Assembly: GCA_025965735.1 (NCBI GenBank)
Contig: JAOPWK010000347.1
Location: 1 to 28,834, forward strand
Reading direction: 5' to 3'
Length of the DNA stretch: 28,834 nt
DNA from: Frankiales bacterium
GTDB taxonomy: Bacteria > Actinomycetota > Actinomycetes > Mycobacteriales > SCTD01
Shown here in pieces: positions 23,013-28,834 of the stretch (positions are counted from its first letter, which is position 1; every line of letters starts with the position of its first letter). A program made the position numbers and the translations under genes. Under the pieces are notes generated by a model. The model was given only the letters and a program-made list of their open reading frames with translations. It had not been told where the DNA came from and made no database searches.

Positions 23013-23699
23013 TCACACAGCTCCCGTCGTCGGACCGGTGTCGGCCCCGACCACGATGCGGTGGACCAGGGCTCCCGGCGTCACCACGTGCTCGGGGTCC
23101 AGCGCGCCCAAGGCCACGATCCCGCCGACCTCGGCGACCGTCGTGGTCGCCGCCCCCGCCATGATCGGGCCGAAGTTGCGAGCTGTCTTGCGGTAGACGA
23201 GGTTGCCCGACGGATCGGCCCGGTGGGCGCGTATGAGCGCCACGTCGGCCCGCAGCGCTCGCTCCAGCACGCAGGGCCGTCCGTCGATCACCATCGTCTC
23301 CTTGCCCTCCGCGAGCTGGGTCCCGTATCCGGTGGGTGTGTAGAAGGCCGGAATTCCGGCGGACCCGGCGCGGATGCGCTCGGCGAGCGTCCCCTGCGGT
23401 ACCAGCTCCAGCTCGAGTTCGCCGGCCCGGTACAGGTCGTCGAAGATCGTCGACTCGATGGCCTTCGGGAAGGAGCAGACGACCTTGCGGACGCGCTTCG
23501 CGGCGAACAACGCCGAGATCGCCACGCCGCCCGCACCGGCGTTGTTGTTGATGATCGTCAGGTCGGTTGCGCCCGACTCGAGCAACGCTGTCACCAGTGC
23601 CTCCGGCTGCCCAGGTGGACCGAAGCCGCTGACCATGACCGTGCTGCCTGAGCCCACGTCCGCGACCGCCGCGGCGGCAGAAGCCATCACCTTGTCCAT
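23013..23699 (-). CDS. 3-oxoacid CoA-transferase, subunit A
   Basis: A 228-residue alpha subunit. Family signatures are VSGFGPPGQPEALVTAL near residue 23, DLTIINNNAGAGG, GTLAERIRAGSAGIPAFYTPTG and the ARNFGPIMAGAATTTVAEV segment. The ATG at 23699 has GGAGG five bases upstream and overlaps the stop of a small upstream frame as TGATG. Subunit B follows after one base. Operator H lies about 230 bases upstream, on the far side of that small frame. Confidence 0.94.
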   Translation of the reverse strand: MDKVMASAAAAVADVGSGSTVMVSGFGPPGQPEALVTALLESGATDLTIINNNAGAGGVAISALFAAKRVRKVVCSFPKAIESTIFDDLYRAGELELELVPQGTLAERIRAGSAGIPAFYTPTGYGTQLAEGKETMVIDGRPCVLERALRADVALIRAHRADPSGNLVYRKTARNFGPIMAGAATTTVAEVGGIVALGALDPEHVVTPGALVHRIVVGADTGPTTGAV

Positions 23700-23875
23700 C
23701 ACGACCTCCGTGGCTGATCCGTTGCGGCCGGACGCGGCGCGCCGACCGTCGCGACAGATCCCGCGCGCAGCCGTCCAGAATCGGGGACTGCGGACAGCCG
23801 CAGGACCATGCGCTTCTCGGCGCCCGAGTCGAGCCGTCCATCTGCCGGGCGGCGGGACTCCGGTCGTGTGCGCAT
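23699..23875 (-). CDS. Possible 58-residue protein coupled to CoA-transferase A
   Basis: ATG at 23875 with AGGAG eight bases upstream opens a frame of 58 codons. It ends at TGA 23701-23699 and shares TGATG with the CoA-transferase A start. It begins 52 bases below operator H. The product is Arg-rich and shows no motif I know. It repeats the arrangement in front of CT1 and of the cyclase gene. Chance is a real alternative because stop codons are rare in this GC-rich DNA. Confidence 0.3.
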   Translation of the reverse strand: MRTRPESRRPADGRLDSGAEKRMVLRLSAVPDSGRLRAGSVATVGAPRPAATDQPRRS

Positions 23876-23927
23876 GGCCGAGACTCCTCACGTGCCAACT
23901 CGCCGCTGCGGCGGGTCGCGAGAGACT

Positions 23928-23941
23928 ACCATCCGGTTGGT
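23928..23941. promoter_or_regulatory. TetR-type operator H (CoA-transferase operon)
   Basis: ACCATCCGGTTGGT matches 11 of 14 consensus positions and is followed by another TTGGT, as at operator A. It lies upstream of the small frame and the CoA-transferase genes, and also downstream of the ECH4 stop. A TATCGC on the minus strand at 23956-23951 may be the -10 box. Confidence 0.6.
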
Positions 23942-24018
23942 TGGTCCGCTGCGATACCGCACCGCCTAGTCCTCGGCGCCGACCTCCCGGCACGTGGACC
24001 GGACCGTTCGCGCTGGCC

Positions 24019-24858
24019 TCAGCCCTGCGGCGACGAGAAGCGCCGGATCGCCTCCTTGATGCCAACGCTCCGCACGAGCTCCTGGATCTCCGACACGTCC
24101 GACGTCGTGTGGATGAGGGCATCGGTGTCGGCGCCGAAGCTGGCGATCGTGAGGAACCCCTGGATCTCCTGGACGCGGTTCACCGCCAGCTTCTTCATCT
24201 GCAGGACCGCGGCCGGGACCGTCGAGATCGACAGCGCCAGCTCGCGGACGTAGGCCTCCAGCTCCGCCTCCGGCACCGCGGAGTTGGCGAAGCCCCACTC
24301 GACCGCCGTGCGACCGTCGATGCGGCGGCCTGGCACGAACGACATCTCCTTGGCCCGCTGCGGGCCTACGCGGAATGACCACAACGGGGAGATGAACCCG
24401 CCTCCCAAGGGCAGGGCAGGGGACGCAGCGATGACGGCCTCCTCCGCCACGACAGTGATGTCGCAGAAGCAGGCCAGCTGAGAGGCCCCTGCCATGCAGA
24501 ACCCGTGGATGGCGGCGATGACGGGCTGTGGGTGCCGCCAGATCCGGGTGAACCGGTCGATGTACGCGGCCTGCCGGTTACGGTCAGCCACAGGGCCCCG
24601 CCGGTGCGACCCCCCGACCTCGTCGGAGTCGGGGTTGATGTCGTAGCCCGCGGAGAAGGCACGACCGGCACCGCGGATGACGACGACCTTGGCGTCGCTG
24701 TCCTCCAGGTCCGTGAGGGCGTCCGCGAGCTGATCCAGCATCGTCGTCGTCAAGGCGTTGAGCCGTTCCGGCCGGTTGAGCGTCAACCAGGCGATGGGCC
24801 CCTCCCGATCGACGAGCAGTTCTGGCTCCAAGGCTCCTCCAAGGCGCGCCGCCTGCAT
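24019..24858 (-). CDS. Crotonase-family protein ECH4, paralogue of ECH1
   Basis: A 279-residue crotonase. Oxyanion segments are FSAGYDI and CMAGASQL. As in ECH1, the first hydratase Glu is Gln (Q127) and the Pro-Glu site is replaced by SPALPLGGGFISPLW, followed by the shared RAKxMSFxPGR block. Shared insert features (PDSDEV, ADRNRQAAYI) show the two are paralogues and probably handle related substrates in a non-hydratase reaction. The ATG at 24858 lacks a clear ribosome site; a TTG at codon 10 (LEPELL) preceded by GGAGGAG is an alternative start. It is divergent from the dehydrogenase fusion, with operator I between. Confidence 0.87.
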   Translation of the reverse strand: MQAARLGGALEPELLVDREGPIAWLTLNRPERLNALTTTMLDQLADALTDLEDSDAKVVVIRGAGRAFSAGYDINPDSDEVGGSHRRGPVADRNRQAAYIDRFTRIWRHPQPVIAAIHGFCMAGASQLACFCDITVVAEEAVIAASPALPLGGGFISPLWSFRVGPQRAKEMSFVPGRRIDGRTAVEWGFANSAVPEAELEAYVRELALSISTVPAAVLQMKKLAVNRVQEIQGFLTIASFGADTDALIHTTSDVSEIQELVRSVGIKEAIRRFSSPQG

Positions 24859-24962
24859 GCTGGCGCAGTGGTGGACCTGCGGTGGCCCAAACCGTCTCCC
24901 TGACGGCGCGTCAGGCTAACCGGGTCCGCCCCCCAAGCCCGCCCCCAGGGGCAGAACACTAA

Positions 24963-24976
24963 AACAAACGTCTGGT
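24963..24976. promoter_or_regulatory. TetR-type operator I (ECH4 / dehydrogenase-fusion divergent region)
   Basis: AACAAACGTCTGGT matches 12 of 14 consensus positions. It lies between the divergent ECH4 and fusion genes, 104 and 99 bases from their start codons, and could act on both. Confidence 0.6.
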
Positions 24977-25075
24977 TGCTTCCGTGGAAGGAAGTCCTTA
25001 AGGTGCGCAGTTGACGGACGGGGGCGCAGACCCTCGCTGCGCCGACTGGCAACGCCACGAACGGGGACCCCTGCC

Positions 25076-27076
25076 ATGAGCATCGTCACGACCGACTTCC
25101 GGGACGCGACCGCGGTCGTCACCATCAACAACCCCCCGGTGAACACCGGGAACACCGCGCAACGCACCGCGCTCGCCGAGGCGTTGTCCGCGCTGGCGGG
25201 AATGGCCCTGGACGGCGTGGTGATCGCGAGCGGCGGACGTCACTTCTACGCGGGCTCGGACCTGCGGGAGTTCGACGCGGAGGTCCTCGCCGAGCCTCAG
25301 CTGCCCGACGTGATCGGCGTGGTCGAGTCGCTCCCCTTCCCTGTGGTCGCCGCGATCACCGGGCTCGCCCTCGGAGGAGGGTTCGAGCTGGCCCTGGGAT
25401 GCGACGCCCGCATCGCCGACCCGTCCGCAGGCTTCGGCTTCCCAGAGGTCAACTACGGAATGCTCCCTGGTGCAGGCGGCAGTGTGCGGGTGTCCCGCCT
25501 CGTCGGGGTGCCGACGGCCATCGAGCTGGTGACGTCGGCTCGACAGGTCATGGCCGAGGAGGCGCTCGCGCTCGGGCTGGTCGAGGCCGTCGTACCGGCG
25601 GACCAGCTGCTCGACCGTGCCGTCGACGTCGCGCGCCGCATGAACGGCAAGGCCCGCCTTCGCGACCGCGCGGTGCCCGACGTGGACGCCGCAGCCGTCG
25701 AGGCCGCGATCGCGGCCCTGCCCAAGCGGGCCCGGCCCAACGTCCGCCACGCGGCGGAGACGGTGGTGCGCGGCGCGACGCTGGACGTGGCGACAGCGCT
25801 CGCTGAGGAGCGTGCGTCCTTCCACCGGTTCAGGCTCTCCGAGGAGTCGCGCAGTTTGCGGTACCTGTTCTTCGCCAAGCAGCACGCAGCCAAGGCGCTG
25901 AAGACCGGTGGACGGGCCCGCCCGATCACCACAGCAGGCATCGTCGGTGCGGGCACCATGGGCGCCGCCCTCGCCCGCGCCCTCGTCCAGAAGCGCCTCG
26001 CGGTCATCGTGGTCGACTCGAACGCAGAGGCGCTGACACGCCTGCCCGAAGGAATCGCTACCGCGAGCACCACCGCTGCCCTCTCGGACGTCGACCTGGT
26101 CATCGAGGCCGTCTTCGAGGACATGGCCGTGAAGCAGGCGCTGCTGAAGGAGCTGGAGCCCCTCCTGCGTCCTGACGCGGTGATCGTCAGCAACACCTCC
26201 TACCTGGACCTGGAGGAGATGAGCCAGGCCCTGTCCTCGCCCGATCGCTTCGCCGGCCTCCACTTCTTCAACCCGCCGGACCGCAACCCCCTGGTCGAGA
26301 TCATCCGCACCGCCTCCACCGACGAGGACACCGCGGCCACTCTGGCCAAGCTGGTCGGCCTTCTCGGCAAGGTGGGGATCCCCGCCGGCGTCGCGGACGG
26401 CTTCGTGGGCAACCGCATCTACTCCGACTACCGCACGCAGGCGGAGTTCTGCGTCGAAGAGGGCGCGAGCCCGGCAGAGGTCGATGCCGCCTGCGTCGCT
26501 CTCGGCATCGCCATGGGTCCGTTCGCCGTCGGTGACATGTCCGGCCTCGACATCGCCTGGGCACGCCGCAAGGTCTTGGCGGTCGACCGCGACCCGGAGC
26601 AGCGCTACGTCGACGTCCTGGACCGGCTCTACGAGGCAGGGCGCTTGGGCCGCAAGACCGGCACCGGCTGGTACCGCTACCCCGAGGGCGCCAAGCGCGG
26701 GGAGCCCGATCCCGCGGTCGAGGCCCTGATCGCCCAGGCTCGAGCCGAGAAGGGCGTTCAGCCGCGTACCGTCCCTGAACAGGAGATCCAGGACCGCATC
26801 CTCGGTGCCATGGTGGCGGCCGCCGCCGTTGTCGTCCGCGACGGGGTGGCGCGGCGGGCGTCGCACGTCGACGTCGCGCTGACGGAGGGGTTCGCCTTCC
26901 CCAAGTGGCTGGGTGGGCCGGTGCGTGCGCTGGCCCGGCGACCGCGGGAGCAGGTCATCGGGATCCTGGCGACGGTGCACCGGTCCGACCCGTTCACGTT
27001 CGCCGTCCTGGAGCCCGCAGCTCGCGGGGAGATGCCCGCGGCCGTCGCCGCCGTGCTGGACGAGGCTGCCGGCTGA
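25076..27076 (+). CDS. Crotonase / 3-hydroxyacyl-CoA dehydrogenase fusion (FadB-like)
   Basis: A 666-residue two-part enzyme. Residues 1-200 are a crotonase with YAGSDLREF, GGGFELALGCD (E104) and FGFPEVNYGMLPGAGG (E124); both hydratase glutamates are present, so it is the only crotonase here with the full hydratase pair. After a linker, GIVGAGTMG (from 288) is the NAD-binding motif of 3-hydroxyacyl-CoA dehydrogenase; LHFFNP holds catalytic H396, and VGNRIYSDYRTQAE lies in the C-terminal domain. It should hydrate an enoyl-CoA and oxidise the product. It lacks the extra length of enteric FadB, but the order of domains is the same. The ATG at 25076 has a weak GGGG ribosome site. Confidence 0.94.
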   Translation: MSIVTTDFRDATAVVTINNPPVNTGNTAQRTALAEALSALAGMALDGVVIASGGRHFYAGSDLREFDAEVLAEPQLPDVIGVVESLPFPVVAAITGLALGGGFELALGCDARIADPSAGFGFPEVNYGMLPGAGGSVRVSRLVGVPTAIELVTSARQVMAEEALALGLVEAVVPADQLLDRAVDVARRMNGKARLRDRAVPDVDAAAVEAAIAALPKRARPNVRHAAETVVRGATLDVATALAEERASFHRFRLSEESRSLRYLFFAKQHAAKALKTGGRARPITTAGIVGAGTMGAALARALVQKRLAVIVVDSNAEALTRLPEGIATASTTAALSDVDLVIEAVFEDMAVKQALLKELEPLLRPDAVIVSNTSYLDLEEMSQALSSPDRFAGLHFFNPPDRNPLVEIIRTASTDEDTAATLAKLVGLLGKVGIPAGVADGFVGNRIYSDYRTQAEFCVEEGASPAEVDAACVALGIAMGPFAVGDMSGLDIAWARRKVLAVDRDPEQRYVDVLDRLYEAGRLGRKTGTGWYRYPEGAKRGEPDPAVEALIAQARAEKGVQPRTVPEQEIQDRILGAMVAAAAVVVRDGVARRASHVDVALTEGFAFPKWLGGPVRALARRPREQVIGILATVHRSDPFTFAVLEPAARGEMPAAVAAVLDEAAG

Positions 27077-27141
27077 TCGAGCCGGCCTGCTTCTGGACGG
27101 CGCGCCACCTGCGCGGTGGCCGTCGCGCATGAGAGGCAGGA

Positions 27142-27175
27142 GCGCAGACGCCCGAGCGGGCTCAGGCGTCTGCGC
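27142..27175. terminator. Hairpin between convergent genes, possible bidirectional terminator
   Basis: GCGCAGACGCC (27142-27152) and GGCGTCTGCGC (27165-27175) are perfect 11-base arms around a 12-base loop. It lies 65 bases after the dehydrogenase-fusion stop and includes the last codons and stop of the biotin carboxylase. There is no T-run on either strand, so termination would be of the GC-hairpin type seen in actinomycetes; this is inference. Confidence 0.5.
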
Positions 27176-28532
27176 CGGCCCAGCGAGGTAGGAAGTGCTC
27201 CTCGATCCAGCGCGTGGTCACGGGCTCGGCGGCGAAGTCGGTATCCGTGACGATGGCTCGGTGCAAGGGCGCGGTCGTGTGCACGCCGCGCACGCGCAGG
27301 TGCGCCAGGGCCCGGTCCATCTTCTTCAACGCCGAGGCACGGTCGACGTCGTGCACGATCACCTTCGCGACCATCGAGTCGTAAAAGGGGGGGATCACGA
27401 CGCCTGGCTGGACGTAGGTGTCCACACGCACGCCCTGGCCCTGCGGCGGCACCCACTGCTCGATCCGCCCTGGGTCCGGCAGGAAGTCGCGACGCGGGTC
27501 CTCGGCGTTGATGCGGCACTCCACGCTGTGGCCCACGAGCTGGACGTCTTCCTGCGAGAACGGGAGGGGCTCCCCCTGGGCGATGCGCAGCTGGGTACGG
27601 ACGATGTCGATACCGGTGACCATCTCCGTCACCGGGTGCTCCACCTGGACACGCGCGTTCAGCTCGAGGAACAGGAAGTCACCCCGGCGCACGTCGACGA
27701 GGAATTCGAAGGTGCCGGCTCCCACGTAACCCAGCTCCGCGGCGAGAGTGACCGCGGCGGAGCGGATGCCGTCGACGAGCTCGGCAGGCAGCCCCACAGC
27801 GGGAGCCTCCTCCACGAGCTTCTGGTGCCTGCGCTGCGCACTGCAGTCGCGCTCTCCCAGGTGCACCACGTTGCCGTGCGTATCCGCGAGGATCTGCACC
27901 TCGACGTGCCGCGCCTGCTCGACGTACCGCTCGAGGTAGACGGTCCCGTCGCCGAACGCGACCTCCGCCTCCTGGCGGGAGACCTCGAACGAGCGCTCCA
28001 CGTCGGCGACCTCGCGGACGATCGTCATGCCTCGCCCGCCGCCCCCCGCGGATGCCTTGAGGATCAGGGGAAAGGCGTCCAGCGCGATCGCGGACTCGAC
28101 GGCATGCGCGAGCGAGGACAGCGCAGCGGTACCGCCGCCAGTCGGGATCCCCAGGCGTGCGGCCACCTCCCGGGCCCGCAGCTTGTCGCCCGAACGTCGC
28201 ATGACATCGCCTGGCGGGCCGATGAAGGTCAGCCCGTTCTCCGCACAGGCATCGGCCAGCTCCGGACGCTCGGACAAGAAGCCGTACCCAGGATGGATCG
28301 CGTCGCAGCCGGTCTGGAGGGCGGCGGCGACGATGCGCTCGACCGACAGGTAGCTGTCCCGGGCCGGTGGCGGACCGATGACGACCACGCGGTCGGCCAT
28401 GCACGCGGCCAGCGACCCGGCGTCGGCCGAGGAGGCAGCGACGACACTCTCGATTCCCTCGTCGAAGCAGGCTCGGACGATGCGCACGGCGATCTCGCCG
28501 CGGTTGGCGACCAGGACCCTCTTGATCTGCAC
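27162..28532 (-). CDS. Biotin carboxylase subunit
   Basis: A 456-residue stand-alone biotin carboxylase of the AccC type, which uses ATP and bicarbonate to carboxylate carrier-bound biotin. Visible motifs are VLVANRGEIAVRIVRAC at the start, AIHPGYGFLSE, the ATP-binding KASAGGGGRGM, ERDCSAQRRHQK and FLELNARVQVEHPVTE with the metal and catalytic Glu, Asn and Arg. Length is normal and no carboxyltransferase or biotinyl domain is fused to it. The GTG at 28532 starts five bases after the carrier-protein stop, so the two are co-translated. The only carboxyltransferase partners in this window are CT1 and CT2. Confidence 0.94.
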   Translation of the reverse strand: MQIKRVLVANRGEIAVRIVRACFDEGIESVVAASSADAGSLAACMADRVVVIGPPPARDSYLSVERIVAAALQTGCDAIHPGYGFLSERPELADACAENGLTFIGPPGDVMRRSGDKLRAREVAARLGIPTGGGTAALSSLAHAVESAIALDAFPLILKASAGGGGRGMTIVREVADVERSFEVSRQEAEVAFGDGTVYLERYVEQARHVEVQILADTHGNVVHLGERDCSAQRRHQKLVEEAPAVGLPAELVDGIRSAAVTLAAELGYVGAGTFEFLVDVRRGDFLFLELNARVQVEHPVTEMVTGIDIVRTQLRIAQGEPLPFSQEDVQLVGHSVECRINAEDPRRDFLPDPGRIEQWVPPQGQGVRVDTYVQPGVVIPPFYDSMVAKVIVHDVDRASALKKMDRALAHLRVRGVHTTAPLHRAIVTDTDFAAEPVTTRWIEEHFLPRWAGADA

Positions 28533-28536
28533 CTGC

Positions 28537-28834
28537 CTACTCCGGGGCGATCGTGAACAGCGGCGTCGCGAACTCCACGGCCTCGCCGTTCGCCACGTGC
28601 ACCGCCTGGACCACACCGGTGACGGGCGCCTGGACGCGGTTCATCAGCTTCATCACCTCGATGATGCACATCTCCTGGCCCGCCTCTACCCGCTGACCGA
28701 CCGCCACGAACGGCGCCGCACCGGGCTCCGGGGCTTGCCAGAACACCCCGATGCTCGGCGCCTTGACGTCGATGCCCGTCGTGGCGGGAGGGGCCGTGGC
28801 TGTCGGGGCCGCTGCCACCGGCGCGGCGGGCGGG
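28537..28834 (-). CDS. Biotin carboxyl carrier protein, 5' end beyond window
   Basis: The frame is still open at the last base of the window, so the start is outside. About 99 residues are visible: a Pro/Ala-rich linker (of the flexible type seen in BCCP) and then the biotinyl domain. EVMKLMN contains the lysine to be biotinylated, with hydrophobic strands VKAPSIGVFW, VEAGQEMCIIEVMK and PVTGVVQAVHVANG. It is followed immediately by biotin carboxylase. It would shuttle carboxybiotin to a carboxyltransferase. It differs in the MKL surroundings from pyruvate carboxylase (AMKM) and looks like a bacterial ACC carrier. Confidence 0.92.
   Translation of the reverse strand, partial: PPAAPVAAAPTATAPPATTGIDVKAPSIGVFWQAPEPGAAPFVAVGQRVEAGQEMCIIEVMKLMNRVQAPVTGVVQAVHVANGEAVEFATPLFTIAPE

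Noticed and set aside
25011..25079. 22-codon TTG frame ending in ATGA overlap with the dehydrogenase fusion
   Set aside because: It resembles the other coupled small frames, but its start is TTG with only AAGGTG upstream and it is very short; too weak to list as a gene.
24998..27130. Minus-strand open frame of 710 codons
   Set aside because: It is the antisense shadow of the crotonase/dehydrogenase fusion, whose catalytic motifs are all on the plus strand.
1266..28834. Identification of the cluster as the known acetovanillone/4-hydroxyacetophenone pathway
   Set aside because: The kinase-type genes that I recall from that pathway are not seen in the window, and the acyl-CoA dehydrogenases, crotonases and thiolase-like genes point to a longer CoA-dependent route; only the ketone-carboxylation idea is kept as inference.

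Overview
The window is high-GC DNA with many GTG starts, tightly overlapping start/stop codons, a luciferase-like flavin oxidoreductase and TetR-controlled acyl-CoA genes. This suggests an actinomycete (Actinomycetota) chromosome; the genus cannot be read from the sequence. No tRNA, rRNA, CRISPR array, insertion sequence or phage gene was seen.

Layout. 1-618 is the 3' end of a DMT-family transporter, followed by about 650 bases without a convincing gene. From 1266 to the window end lies one large catabolic cluster for an acid that is activated to a CoA thioester. In order: a carboxyltransferase (CT1, 1266-2735), an SMP-30-type lactonase (3264-4172), a decayed region, TetR regulator 1 (4953-5642), an operon of two cysteine-less thiolase-like proteins plus a tandem DUF35 protein (9137 down to 5913), an SDR (9238-10011), a cupin plus acyl-CoA ligase (10107-12217), an operon of two acyl-CoA dehydrogenase subunits, a second carboxyltransferase (CT2) and a crotonase (16602 down to 12214), a cyclase-family hydrolase plus a crotonase (18407 down to 16684), a TesB thioesterase, a luciferase-like oxidoreductase, a crotonase plus TetR regulator 2 (20855-22310), CoA-transferase subunits A and B (23699 down to 22382), a crotonase (24019-24858), a crotonase/3-hydroxyacyl-CoA dehydrogenase fusion (25076-27076), and biotin carboxylase plus biotin carrier protein (28834 down to 27162, cut by the window edge).

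Regulation. Nine copies of an imperfect palindrome near ACCAAACGTTTGGT sit in front of nearly every transcription unit, including both TetR genes. The two regulators share an identical 16-residue block containing the recognition helix. At two promoters, -35 and -10 boxes can be seen with the operator lying over the expected transcription start. I infer one autoregulated regulon induced by a pathway CoA ester.

How the genes may work together (inference). Ligase or CoA-transferase makes the CoA ester; a heteromeric acyl-CoA dehydrogenase, crotonases and dehydrogenases carry out beta-oxidation-like steps; the thiolase-like pair with DUF35 may make or break a C-C bond; lactonase, cyclase-family hydrolase and flavin oxidoreductase may act on ring or lactone intermediates. 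The most unusual part is a split biotin enzyme: separate biotin carboxylase and carrier protein together with two pyruvate-carboxylase/transcarboxylase-5S-type carboxyltransferases. In both carboxyltransferases the lysine that is normally carbamylated to bind the metal appears as glutamate. I propose a carboxylase or decarboxylase acting on a ketone or keto-acid intermediate; the substrate is not known.
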